DNA of 64,000 bases from Dokdonella_A sp963758365 (GTDB taxonomy: Bacteria > Pseudomonadota > Gammaproteobacteria > Xanthomonadales > Rhodanobacteraceae). Under the pieces are notes generated by a model. It did no database searches. It was not told the origin of the DNA and saw only the letters and a program-made list of their open reading frames with translations. Positions 27,534 through 35,871 of the stretch are shown one piece after another. The stretch is from the NCBI GenBank assembly GCA_963758365.1, contig CAVWVB010000001.1, positions 1,426,001-1,490,000 on the forward strand, given 5' to 3'. How positions within the stretch are numbered: the stretch's first letter is position 1; each line of letters starts with the position of its first letter. The position numbers and the translations under genes are program-made.

Positions 27534-28403
27534 CTAGATCTCCCGCAGGAACGCGCGCGTTGCCGACGCGAGCGTCGGATCCTGCAGCGCCATGTGCAGA
27601 GTCGCCTTGACGAGGCCGAGCTTGTTGCCGCAGTCGAAGCGTGTCCCTTCAAACCGGTACGCAAGTACCGTGCGCTCGGCAAGCAGCGCCTCGATCGCAT
27701 CGGTGAGCTGAATTTCGCCCCCGGCACCGGGGCTGGTCTGTTCAAGCAGTTCGAAAATCCGCGCCGGCAGCACGTAGCGTCCTACGATCGCGAGATTCGA
27801 CGGCGCGACCTCGGGCTTGGGCTTCTCGATCACGAGCCGCATCCTCGCCGCACGCTCGGATATCGGCTCGGCGTCGACGATGCCGTACCTGTGAGTCTCG
27901 TCGCGCGGGACTTCCTCGACCGCGACGACGCCCGCGTCCTCGCGCGACGACAGTTCCGCCATCTGGCGCAAGGCGCCCGAGCCGCTGGTCCAGATGAGGT
28001 CGTCGGCCAGCACGATGCCGAACGGCTCGTCGCCGACCACCGGCCTTGCACAGAGCACCGCGTGCCCGAGGCCGAGCGCTTCAGGCTGGGTCACGAACAC
28101 GCATCGCACGTTGCGCGGCAAGGTGCCTCTCACCAGTGCGAGCAGTTCCTCCTTGCCCGCCTCGGCGAGTTTGCTTTCGAGCTCGTAGGCTTTGTCGAAA
28201 TAGTCGGCGATGGCGTGCTTGTAGCGATTGGTCACGAAAATCAGTGTGTCCGCACCGGCATCGACGGCCTCGTCGACCGCATACTGGATCAACGGCCGAT
28301 CCAGCACCGGCAACATCTCCTTGGCCACGACCTTGGTCGCCGGAAGGAATCGGGTGCCTAGACCGGCAACCGGAAAGACCACTTTTCGCAAGCGTTTGCT
28401 CAT
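27534..28403 (-). CDS. galU: UTP-glucose-1-phosphate uridylyltransferase
   Basis: Makes UDP-glucose from glucose-1-phosphate and UTP for LPS and exopolysaccharide. The 289 residues have the signature PVAGLGTRFLPATK (12-25), the metal-binding VLADD, EKPKPE and FDCGNKLG blocks. AGGGA precedes the ATG at 28403 by six bases. It follows the CapD-like gene by 21 bases and is the last gene of the polysaccharide block. Confidence 0.96.
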   Translation of the reverse strand: MSKRLRKVVFPVAGLGTRFLPATKVVAKEMLPVLDRPLIQYAVDEAVDAGADTLIFVTNRYKHAIADYFDKAYELESKLAEAGKEELLALVRGTLPRNVRCVFVTQPEALGLGHAVLCARPVVGDEPFGIVLADDLIWTSGSGALRQMAELSSREDAGVVAVEEVPRDETHRYGIVDAEPISERAARMRLVIEKPKPEVAPSNLAIVGRYVLPARIFELLEQTSPGAGGEIQLTDAIEALLAERTVLAYRFEGTRFDCGNKLGLVKATLHMALQDPTLASATRAFLREI

Positions 28404-28424
28404 GCTTTTCCCTGGGTGAAAGTA

Positions 28425-30311
28425 TCAACGCGCGCCAAACGCGACCACGACGTCGGAGATCTGCGCGGCACCGCTGGTGGCGAACTCGGGCAGGAGCTGC
28501 TCCAGAATCCGTCTCAGCATTGCCTCGTCGAAGTCGCTCACCGCAAGCTCGCCCTGACGCAGCTGGGTCGTCAGCAGGCTCCAGGACATGCTTCGTGGCT
28601 GGGCCAGAAAGATCTTCGCATGCGCCGTGTCGCAATACTGTTCCTGTGGATGGAACAGCTCCTCGAAAAGCTTCTCGCCGGGTCGAAGACCGGTATAGAT
28701 GATCGAGATGTCCACGCCTTCGTGCTTCCCGGCAAGGCGGATCATCTGTTCGGCGAGATCACGGATGCGTACCGGCTCGCCCATGTCGAGAGCGAAAATC
28801 TCGCCACCCTGACCGAGCACCGAGGCCTGCAGGATCAACTGGCAGGCCTCGGGAATGGTCATGAAGTAGCGCGTGATTTCCGGGTGAGTGACCGTGACCG
28901 GACCACCGGCGCGAATCTGGTCGCGAAACCGGGGTACCACGGAGCCCGCAGAATCGAGCACGTTGCCGAAGCGAACAGTGATGAAGCGGGTATGCGATTC
29001 GCGCGCGAAGTTCTGGCAGAACAATTCCGCGACACGCTTGCATGCTCCCATGACGCTGGTCGGATTGACCGCCTTGTCCGTAGAAATCAATACGAAACTC
29101 TCGGCCCCGTGCGCGTCGGCTGCCTCCGCAAGCGCCTTGGTGCCCAGTACATTGTTCCGGAAAGCCTCGCGTACCTGTTCCTGCAGCAGTGGCACGTGCT
29201 TGTATGCGGCTGCGTGGAAAACCACTTGCGGCCGTTCGCGTTCGAACACGCGCGCGCACGTCCTGGCGTCGCCGCAGTCTCCGAGCCACGCGTTGAACAG
29301 CAGGTCGGGAAAGTCGCGGCGCAGTTCCTGTTCGATCATGTAGAGGTTGTATTCCGACAGCTCCAGCACGGTCAGCGACTCCGCGCCGAGTCGCGCCAGC
29401 TGGCGGCACAGTTCGGAACCGATCGAGCCCCCTCCCCCGCTGACCAGCACACGCTTGCCCGCAAGGCGCGTGCGGATCGAGGTCCAGTCGAGCTGGATCT
29501 GTTCGCGGCCGAGCAGATCCTCGATCGCGACTTCCTTGAGTTCGTTGAACGTCGAGCGTCCGGCGACGACATCCTCGAGACGCGGCACGGTGCGGAACGG
29601 CACGTCACAGGCCTCGCACAGGTCGACCGCACGGCGCATTTGTGCCTTGTCCGCCGAAGGCATCGCGATAACGATCATCTCGGCCGCCGTTTCACGCGCG
29701 AGCTGCGGCAACTGGTCGAGCGTGCCGAGAACCGGAATGCCATGCAGACGCGACCCGCGCAACTGTGCGTTGTCGTCGAGGAACCCGACCGGTGCGTAGC
29801 GATTCTCCCGGCGCAGGTCGCGCACGAGTGCGTCGCCGGCCTTGCCCGCGCCGAGAACCAGCACGCGCTGACTGGGCGCACGCATCACGAAGTCGAGGCG
29901 GCTGTCCTTCCAGTAGCGATAGAGCAGGCGCGGGGCCCCGAGCAACACCGCGAGCACCAGTGGATAGACCGCAAGGACGGTGCGCGGCACGGTGACCAGG
30001 CGATTGTAGAGGAACAGGGTAATCGCGATCGCAAGCGCACCGAGCACGCAGGCGCGAAAGATATTCCAGATGTCCGGCATGCTCGCAAACCGCCACAGGC
30101 CGCGATACAGGCCCGTCCACCAGAAAATCAGGCCCTGCGCGACCAGCACGAGCCAGACCTCGGTACCGAACAGCGAGATCGGCGACGGGTCCGGCACCAG
30201 CGACCAGCGCATCATGCTGACCACGGTCCAGGCCAGCCAGACCATCAGCATGTCGTGCGCCACGACTGCCAGACGGGGATGGACGCCGGCGATTGCCTTA
30301 CGCAGCCGCAC
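28425..30311 (-). CDS. Membrane nucleotide-sugar 4,6-dehydratase (CapD/WbpM/PglF type)
   Basis: Dehydrates UDP-GlcNAc-type sugars for O-antigen or capsule. The 628-residue protein has four N-terminal membrane helices (about 12-35, 45-65, 83-101, 112-128), a CoA/NAD-like domain (VLVLGAGKAGD, 150-159) and a C-terminal SDR domain with GGGGSIGSE (292-300) and the Ser/Thr-Met421-Lys425 triad (STDKAVNPTSVMGACK), as in WbpM and PglF, where Met replaces Tyr. Start is GTG at 30311 with GGAGG upstream, overlapping the glycosyltransferase gene by 14 bases. Acts at the start of a surface-glycan pathway with the next two genes. Confidence 0.92.
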   Translation of the reverse strand: MRLRKAIAGVHPRLAVVAHDMLMVWLAWTVVSMMRWSLVPDPSPISLFGTEVWLVLVAQGLIFWWTGLYRGLWRFASMPDIWNIFRACVLGALAIAITLFLYNRLVTVPRTVLAVYPLVLAVLLGAPRLLYRYWKDSRLDFVMRAPSQRVLVLGAGKAGDALVRDLRRENRYAPVGFLDDNAQLRGSRLHGIPVLGTLDQLPQLARETAAEMIVIAMPSADKAQMRRAVDLCEACDVPFRTVPRLEDVVAGRSTFNELKEVAIEDLLGREQIQLDWTSIRTRLAGKRVLVSGGGGSIGSELCRQLARLGAESLTVLELSEYNLYMIEQELRRDFPDLLFNAWLGDCGDARTCARVFERERPQVVFHAAAYKHVPLLQEQVREAFRNNVLGTKALAEAADAHGAESFVLISTDKAVNPTSVMGACKRVAELFCQNFARESHTRFITVRFGNVLDSAGSVVPRFRDQIRAGGPVTVTHPEITRYFMTIPEACQLILQASVLGQGGEIFALDMGEPVRIRDLAEQMIRLAGKHEGVDISIIYTGLRPGEKLFEELFHPQEQYCDTAHAKIFLAQPRSMSWSLLTTQLRQGELAVSDFDEAMLRRILEQLLPEFATSGAAQISDVVVAFGAR

Positions 30312-31377
30312 GATGCCTCCGCATTCCGAGCCGGCTCAGACACCAGCACCTCCCCGCGTACCAGACCAGCCCGGCGAGCGCGTAGACCGCGAACGCCGCC
30401 ACGGCGCCGCCCGGTAGGCGCGCGGCGGGGCTTGTGTTCATCCAGTACACGACGGGCAACACGATCAGCAGATTCCAGGCCATGTAGAAGGCAACGACGC
30501 GCGCATGCGAAAAGCCGCTGCGCACAAGCCATTGGTAGAGATGCTCGCGATGCGCACTATACCAACGCCGACCGCGCAGCATTCGGGACAACAGCGTGCA
30601 GGTCGCATCGGTCACGAATGCGGAGCAGAGAACGATTCCGCTGGTCCTTGCCACGCCCGCCGTTGCAAGCTGGCAGGTGACCGCGGCCGCGATCACAAAT
30701 CCGAGTACCCCGCTGCCGACGTCCCCCATGAAGACGCGCGGCCGCGGAAAATTGAACGGCAGAAACCCCAGTGTGGCGGCGGCGAGCGTGGCCATGCACC
30801 CGGCCTCGATGAACGATCCGGCGCGCAAGAACAGCAGCCCGAGCGCGCCGAATACGAACAGCGCCTGCATCGCGAGCAGACCGTCGATGCCATCCATGAA
30901 ATTGTGCAGGTTGACCGACCACACGATCGCAATCGCGGGTACGACGCAGGCCACCGCGTAGAGTGCCGCGGCGCCTGGCGACGCCGCCACGCCGACAACG
31001 ACCGCTGGAATGGCAAGCAACGCGATCGCCGCGATCGCATGCGCGGCGAGACGTGTGCGCGCATGCAGACCGCCATGGTCGTCGATCCATCCGACCGCCG
31101 CAACGAGCACGATGGCGGCGGACACCGCGAGCGCCTGCCAGCGCGTCGAGGCCTGCGTCGAAGCGACGATGGCCAGCACGAGCGCGACCAGAATTCCGGC
31201 AACGATTCCGATGCCGCCCCCGCGTGGCATTGCGGTTCCGTGCGAGCGGCGTCGCCCCGGCAGATCGTACAGGTGTCGACGCACCGCATAGGCGATGCTC
31301 AGTCGCGTGCACGCGCTGGCGACCAGGAACACGGCAATGCAGGCCGTCGACCACTCTGCCAGCGACCAGGTGGACAC
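30298..31377 (-). CDS. Undecaprenyl-phosphate sugar-1-phosphate transferase (GT4, WecA/WbpL-like)
   Basis: Polytopic enzyme that loads the first sugar-phosphate onto undecaprenyl phosphate. The 359 residues form about ten TM helices and carry the family motifs: RRRSHGTAMPRGGG, GWIDDHGG (catalytic Asp-Asp), NLHNFMDGIDG (metal and Asp), FMGDVGSG and the HREHLYQ block near the cytoplasmic loop that determines sugar specificity. Start is GTG at 31377, six bases after the lapB stop. With the CapD-like dehydratase it suggests an O-antigen initiating unit like Pseudomonas WbpL-WbpM. Confidence 0.9.
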   Translation of the reverse strand: MSTWSLAEWSTACIAVFLVASACTRLSIAYAVRRHLYDLPGRRRSHGTAMPRGGGIGIVAGILVALVLAIVASTQASTRWQALAVSAAIVLVAAVGWIDDHGGLHARTRLAAHAIAAIALLAIPAVVVGVAASPGAAALYAVACVVPAIAIVWSVNLHNFMDGIDGLLAMQALFVFGALGLLFLRAGSFIEAGCMATLAAATLGFLPFNFPRPRVFMGDVGSGVLGFVIAAAVTCQLATAGVARTSGIVLCSAFVTDATCTLLSRMLRGRRWYSAHREHLYQWLVRSGFSHARVVAFYMAWNLLIVLPVVYWMNTSPAARLPGGAVAAFAVYALAGLVWYAGRCWCLSRLGMRRHRAAA

Positions 31378-31383
31378 GTGCGC

Positions 31384-32556
31384 CTACTCGCCGACGACGC
31401 CGTGGATCGGCCGCACCGTGCCCCAGTTCTTGCAGCTCGGACACTGCCAGTGATGTGCCTTGGCTCCGAAGCCGCATTTGTTGCAGCGGTACATCGCCTT
31501 GCCCTCGACGAGCTTGCGGGTCAGATCGCGCAGAAGCAGGAAGTTCTCGCGTGCCTCTCCGCTCGCGGTATGGAGGTTCACGTCGATCAATGCCATCAGC
31601 GCGCGTACCGATGGACGCTCGCGCAGGATGCGGTTGAGAAACGCGACCGCGACCGCCTCGCCTCGTGTCGTGGCGTAGAGCTTGGCCAACGCAAGCACCG
31701 GCGACACCCCGTGGTAGCGCCCGGTGATGTCGAGCAGGAATTCCTCGGCGCGCTGCATACGCTGCGCGCGCGCATAGCAGTCGAGCAGCGGCGAGAGGAT
31801 CTCCGGCAGGTAGTCGACATCGAGCTCGGCAACGCGCTCGAACGCCCTGATTGCGGCATCAAGATCGCCGACGGAAGATTCGATGTGCCCTTCGATCATG
31901 TTGGCGCGCACGCAATCCGGTTCGACCGCGAAGGCATCGTCGATGCGTGCGCGCGCTTCCTCGCGCGCGCCCTGCGCGCGCTCCTGTTCGGCAAGCTCGC
32001 AATAGAACTGCGCGATGACCGCGGTCTGCGGCTCGCCGCTCACCTGCTCGAGGCGGCGCGCATGCTCGATGGCCTTGCCCCAGTCGCGTTCGTGCTGGTA
32101 GATCCCGATCAGGTGACGGAGCGCCGACGGTGCCAGTGCATCCATCGCGACGAGATCCGTGAACAGGGTTTCCGCGCGATCGAGAAGGCCGGCGCGCATG
32201 TAGTCTTCGCCGAGTTCGAGCAACGCTACAGTCTTCTCGTCCTGGCTCAGGTTGGGCCGCGCAATCAGGTGCTGATGCACGCGGATCGCACGATCGACCT
32301 CGCCGCGGCGACGGAACAGATTGCCGAGCGCAAGGTGCGTCTCGACCGTGTCGCGGTTGATCTCGGCGAGCTTGAGAAAGACCTCGATCGCCTTGTCCTG
32401 CTGCTCATTGAGCAGGTAGTTGAGGCCGCGGAAATAGTTCGTCGACAATTCGCTGACCCGCGCTCCCGAGCTGCGCTCGCTGCCGCGGCGACCGATGACC
32501 CAGCCCGAGAAAGCGGCAACCGGAAGAAGCATGAACAACAATGCAATCTCGTTCAT
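31384..32556 (-). CDS. lapB: LPS assembly regulator LapB (YciM)
   Basis: Adapts LpxC for degradation by FtsH and so limits LPS synthesis. The 390 residues have a short N-terminal TM anchor (about 4-20), a string of TPR units through the middle and a C-terminal rubredoxin-type zinc domain (CNKCGF and CPSCKNWG). ATG 32556 overlaps the lapA stop (ATGA). The lapA-lapB pair is typical of gammaproteobacteria. Confidence 0.95.
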   Translation of the reverse strand: MNEIALLFMLLPVAAFSGWVIGRRGSERSSGARVSELSTNYFRGLNYLLNEQQDKAIEVFLKLAEINRDTVETHLALGNLFRRRGEVDRAIRVHQHLIARPNLSQDEKTVALLELGEDYMRAGLLDRAETLFTDLVAMDALAPSALRHLIGIYQHERDWGKAIEHARRLEQVSGEPQTAVIAQFYCELAEQERAQGAREEARARIDDAFAVEPDCVRANMIEGHIESSVGDLDAAIRAFERVAELDVDYLPEILSPLLDCYARAQRMQRAEEFLLDITGRYHGVSPVLALAKLYATTRGEAVAVAFLNRILRERPSVRALMALIDVNLHTASGEARENFLLLRDLTRKLVEGKAMYRCNKCGFGAKAHHWQCPSCKNWGTVRPIHGVVGE

Positions 32557-32828
32557 GCGTCGTCGGTCGTCCGTTCCGCCAGGCGCGTGGCGTGCGCATC
32601 GCGCGCACGCAGTTCGCGCAGCTGGCGGCGCAGCGGCAACTGCCCGATCCACGCGACCAGTCCGCCAAGCAGCCACCCGCTCAGCACCGCGCACAACAGC
32701 GTTGCGCCCAGCGGAGCGTGGAACCGCGCGAAATAGAGATCGATCGGCACCAGCGAGCCATTCAGCGCACCGAACAGTGCACCGGCAAGGATGACGATTA
32801 GAATCGGAACGATCAGGATCGAACGCAT
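32553..32828 (-). CDS. lapA: LapA-like DUF1049 membrane protein
   Basis: A 91-residue inner-membrane protein with two TM helices (about 4-22 and 42-64), the motif NxxxVxIDLYF (NGSLVPIDLYF) of DUF1049 and a charged cytoplasmic C-terminus. Partner of LapB in LPS control. It is coupled to lapB by an ATGA overlap and starts about 100 bases after ihfB. Confidence 0.9.
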   Translation of the reverse strand: MRSILIVPILIVILAGALFGALNGSLVPIDLYFARFHAPLGATLLCAVLSGWLLGGLVAWIGQLPLRRQLRELRARDAHATRLAERTTDDA

Positions 32829-32929
32829 GAATGGGGCGTCGCTCTGGCCGGCGGATGATAGTCTGTTCCGGATCGAACCGGCGCCACGGCCACCAGGGAG
32901 GACCGCGCGCAGCGCGATCGCATGCGACC

Positions 32930-33247
32930 TCAGGCCGATCGTGTTTGTGCCAGCTTCGCTGACGCGCCCTTGCCGTTGACGCGTTCGCGCAATTCCTTGC
33001 CGGGCTTGAAGTGGGGCACGTGCTTGCCGGGCAATGCGACCGACTCGCCTGTCTTCGGGTTGCGTCCCATGCGTGGCGGACGATAGTGCAGGGAAAAGCT
33101 GCCGAAGCCGCGGATCTCGATGCGCTCGCCGCTGGACAGGGAATGGCTCATCTGCTCGAGCACGCTTTTGACCGCGAGTTCGACGTCGTTTGCGGCCAGA
33201 TGTTTCTGCAGCTGGGCCAGGGATTCGATCAGCTCGGACTTGGTCAT
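32930..33247 (-). CDS. ihfB: Integration host factor subunit beta
   Basis: DNA-bending nucleoid protein that pairs with IHF alpha. The 105 residues show the HU/IHF fold, start MTKSELIESLA and the DNA arm with RNPKTGESVALPGKHVPHFK, where the Pro intercalates in the minor groove. Its C-terminus is a little longer than in E. coli (94 residues). It follows rpsA with a strong terminator in between, so reading-through or an internal promoter must supply its transcription. Confidence 0.96.
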   Translation of the reverse strand: MTKSELIESLAQLQKHLAANDVELAVKSVLEQMSHSLSSGERIEIRGFGSFSLHYRPPRMGRNPKTGESVALPGKHVPHFKPGKELRERVNGKGASAKLAQTRSA

Positions 33248-33276
33248 CGAGTCATGCAGTTTTGCGTTGCCGATCC

Positions 33277-33306
33277 AAAAAAACGCGCACCGTCACCGGC
33301 GCGCGT
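33277..33306 (-). terminator. Intrinsic terminator after rpsA
   Basis: On the minus strand a stem ACGCGCGCC (33306-33298) pairs with GGTGCGCGT (33291-33283) around a six-base loop and is followed directly by seven Ts (33283-33277). It lies 42 bases downstream of the rpsA stop and 30 upstream of the ihfB start. Confidence 0.85.
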
Positions 33307-33315
33307 CGAACGAGT

Positions 33316-33339
33316 GGTGCGCGGAAACCACCGCGCACC
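33316..33339 (-). terminator. Second perfect hairpin between rpsA and the terminator
   Basis: Perfect 9-bp stem GGTGCGCGG (33316-33324) with CCGCGCACC (33331-33339), loop six bases, no T-tract. Its arms share the GGTGCGCG sequence with the terminator arm, so the two hairpins could compete, an attenuator-like arrangement. Confidence 0.55.
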
Positions 33340-33347
33340 GTGACAGG

Positions 33348-35015
33348 TCAGCGATTGAGCTGCTCCTTCAACAGGGCGCCGAGCTTCGTGGTGCCCCCCG
33401 AAGCGCTCTGATACTCCTCGAGCGTGGTCTGCAGTTCGTCCTCGTCCTTGGCGCGGATCGAAAGCTGCAGGCTGCGTCCCTTGCGGTCCATGCCGGTGAA
33501 CTTCGCCTCGACCGTGTCGCCGACCTTGAGATGCTGGGTCGCGTCCTCGACGCGTTCCTTGGCTATGTCGTTGGCGCGCAGGTAACCCTCGATGCCGTCG
33601 CCGAGGTCGATCGTCGCACCCTTCGCGTCGACCTCCCGGACCGTACCGGTGAGGATGCTGCCGCGCGGATGCCCGGCCATGAACTGGCCGAACGGATCCT
33701 GCTCGAGCTGCTTGATACCGAGCGAGATGCGCTCGCGCTCGGGATCGACCGCCAGCACGACCGCCTCGATCTCGTCGCCCTTCTTGAAGTTGCGCACGAG
33801 GTCCTCGCCGGTCGTCTGCCACGAGATGTCGGACAGGTGCACGAGACCGTCGATGCCGCCATCGAGACCGACGAAGATGCCGAAGTCGGTGATCGACTTG
33901 ATCGTGCCGGAGACCTTGTCGTTCTTCTTGTGAATCGCGGCGAATGCCTCCCACGGGTTCGCGCTGGTCTGCTTCATGCCGAGCGAGATGCGGCGACGCT
34001 CCTCGTCGACGTCCAGGACCATGACCTCGACCTCGTCGCCGACCTGCACGACCTTGGCCGGATTGACGTTCTTGTTGGTCCAGTCCATTTCGGACACGTG
34101 GACCAGGCCCTCGACTCCCGGCTCCAGTTCGACGAAGCAGCCGTAATCGGTGACGTTGGACACCTTGCCGAGAATGCGCGTGTTCGCCGGATAGCGCCGC
34201 GAGATGGCGACCCACGGATCCTCTCCGAGCTGCTTGAGGCCGAGCGAAACGCGATTGCGCTCGCGATCGAACTTGAGCACGCGCACATCGAGCTCGTCGC
34301 CGACGTTGACGACTTCCGAGGGGTGGCGCACGCGCTTCCACGCCATGTCGGTGATGTGCAGAAGGCCGTCGATGCCACCGAGGTCGACGAACGCGCCATA
34401 GTCGGTGAGGTTCTTGACGACGCCCTTGACGACAGCGCCCTCGACGAGCTTGTCGAGCAGTTTCTCGCGTTCCTCGGAAAACTCGCTCTCGACGACCGCG
34501 CGGCGCGAAACGACCACGTTGTTGCGCTTGCGATCGAGCTTGATGATCTTGAACTCGAGCTCCTTGCCCTCGAGATAGGACGGGTCGCGCACCGGTCGCA
34601 CGTCGACCAGCGAGCCGGGCAGGAACGCACGGACATCCTTGATGTCCACGGTGAAGCCGCCCTTGACCTTGCCGGAGATGCGGCCGGTGATGGCGGCATT
34701 GGCGGTCTGCGCTTCTTCCAGTTCGTCCCATACCAGTGAACGCTTGGCCTTCTCGCGCGACAGCATGGTCTCGCCGAAGCCATTCTCGATCGCGTCGAGC
34801 GCGACCTTGACGTCGTCGCCGACCTCGATTTCCAGTTCACCATTCTCGTTCTTGAACTGTTCGATCGGGATGATGCCCTCGGACTTGAGGCCGGCGTTGA
34901 CGACCACGACATCGGAGCGGATCTCGACGACGGTGCCAGTGACGATGGCGCCCGAGCGCAATTTGCTCAGCGACTGCTGGCTCTGTTCGAACAATTCAGC
35001 GAAACTTTCGGTCAT
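33348..35015 (-). CDS. rpsA: 30S ribosomal protein S1
   Basis: RNA-binding protein that brings mRNA to the 30S subunit. The 555 residues (E. coli 557) contain six S1 repeats; each shows the GxVxxxxxyGaFVdl/G pattern (for example GVVKNLTDYGAFVDLGG and GKVSNVTDYGCFVELEPG). ATG 35015 starts MTESFAELFEQSQQS. Terminated by the hairpins just downstream. The cmk-rpsA-ihfB order is typical. Confidence 0.98.
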   Translation of the reverse strand: MTESFAELFEQSQQSLSKLRSGAIVTGTVVEIRSDVVVVNAGLKSEGIIPIEQFKNENGELEIEVGDDVKVALDAIENGFGETMLSREKAKRSLVWDELEEAQTANAAITGRISGKVKGGFTVDIKDVRAFLPGSLVDVRPVRDPSYLEGKELEFKIIKLDRKRNNVVVSRRAVVESEFSEEREKLLDKLVEGAVVKGVVKNLTDYGAFVDLGGIDGLLHITDMAWKRVRHPSEVVNVGDELDVRVLKFDRERNRVSLGLKQLGEDPWVAISRRYPANTRILGKVSNVTDYGCFVELEPGVEGLVHVSEMDWTNKNVNPAKVVQVGDEVEVMVLDVDEERRRISLGMKQTSANPWEAFAAIHKKNDKVSGTIKSITDFGIFVGLDGGIDGLVHLSDISWQTTGEDLVRNFKKGDEIEAVVLAVDPERERISLGIKQLEQDPFGQFMAGHPRGSILTGTVREVDAKGATIDLGDGIEGYLRANDIAKERVEDATQHLKVGDTVEAKFTGMDRKGRSLQLSIRAKDEDELQTTLEEYQSASGGTTKLGALLKEQLNR

Positions 35016-35139
35016 GTTGATTTCCAGTCAATGAAACAGGCCGTCGCCCGGACCGGGTCGACCACCCACCTTCGAAGGACGCGGCAAGCCGCATCGTTGT
35101 GTTCCGGCGTCGGACGCCGGGCCTTGCCCTCGCGGGCGT

Positions 35140-35844
35140 TTACGTGGTGCGCGAGTCTCGCGCAGGACGCACGACCGCGAGTACCCGATCGATCACCTCG
35201 CCGATCGGAACCGCGGTCGTATCCACAATTACTGCACCGGTCGCCGGCTTGAGCGGCGCCACCTTGCGGGTCGCATCGCGCTCATCGCGCGCCTCGATCT
35301 CGCGCAAAAGGGACGCGAGTGTAACAGCCAACCCCTTTTCCTTCAACTGCTTATAGCGTCTTCGCGCGCGCTCGTCGGCGCTCGCGGTCAGGAAGATCTT
35401 GTGCTCGGCATCGCGGAAAACCACAGTGCCCATGTCGCGGCCATCGGCGACCAGGCCGGGGGCCCTGCGGAACGCGCGCTGCTTGTCGAACAACGCGGTG
35501 CGCACGGCCGGGATCGCGGCGATCGCGGACGCCGCGGCGCCACAGGATTCGGTACGGATTTCCTCGCTCGCGTCATGGCCGTTGACGATGACCCGGGTGT
35601 CGCCGCCGTCCCCGGGGTCGCGAAACGTGATTCGTGTTGTTTCCGCGCAACGAGTGACCGCGGCCGCATCCGACAGGTCGATCCCGGCCATGCCCGCCGC
35701 GTAGCCGACCGCGCGGTACAGTGCTCCCGAGTCGAGCAGGTGCCAGCCGAGGGCATCCGCGACGGCACGGCTGATCGTGCCCTTGCCTGAACCGGAGGGG
35801 CCATCGATCGTCAGTACCGGAACCGGCTTTTCGGACCTGGACAT
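35140..35844 (-). CDS. cmk: Cytidylate kinase
   Basis: Phosphorylates CMP and dCMP. The 234 residues carry the P-loop GPSGSGKGT (15-23), the LDSGALYRAVG substrate block and the DGRDMGTVVF motif. It precedes rpsA by 124 bases and follows aroA by 27 bases, the common aroA-cmk-rpsA order. Confidence 0.96.
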   Translation of the reverse strand: MSRSEKPVPVLTIDGPSGSGKGTISRAVADALGWHLLDSGALYRAVGYAAGMAGIDLSDAAAVTRCAETTRITFRDPGDGGDTRVIVNGHDASEEIRTESCGAAASAIAAIPAVRTALFDKQRAFRRAPGLVADGRDMGTVVFRDAEHKIFLTASADERARRRYKQLKEKGLAVTLASLLREIEARDERDATRKVAPLKPATGAVIVDTTAVPIGEVIDRVLAVVRPARDSRTT

Positions 35845-35871
35845 CGTGTTTGCTCGTCAAATCACGCGATT

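Noticed and set aside
28081..28635. Second minus-strand frame over galU and capD junction
   Set aside because: It crosses two intact genes in another frame and is Arg-rich.
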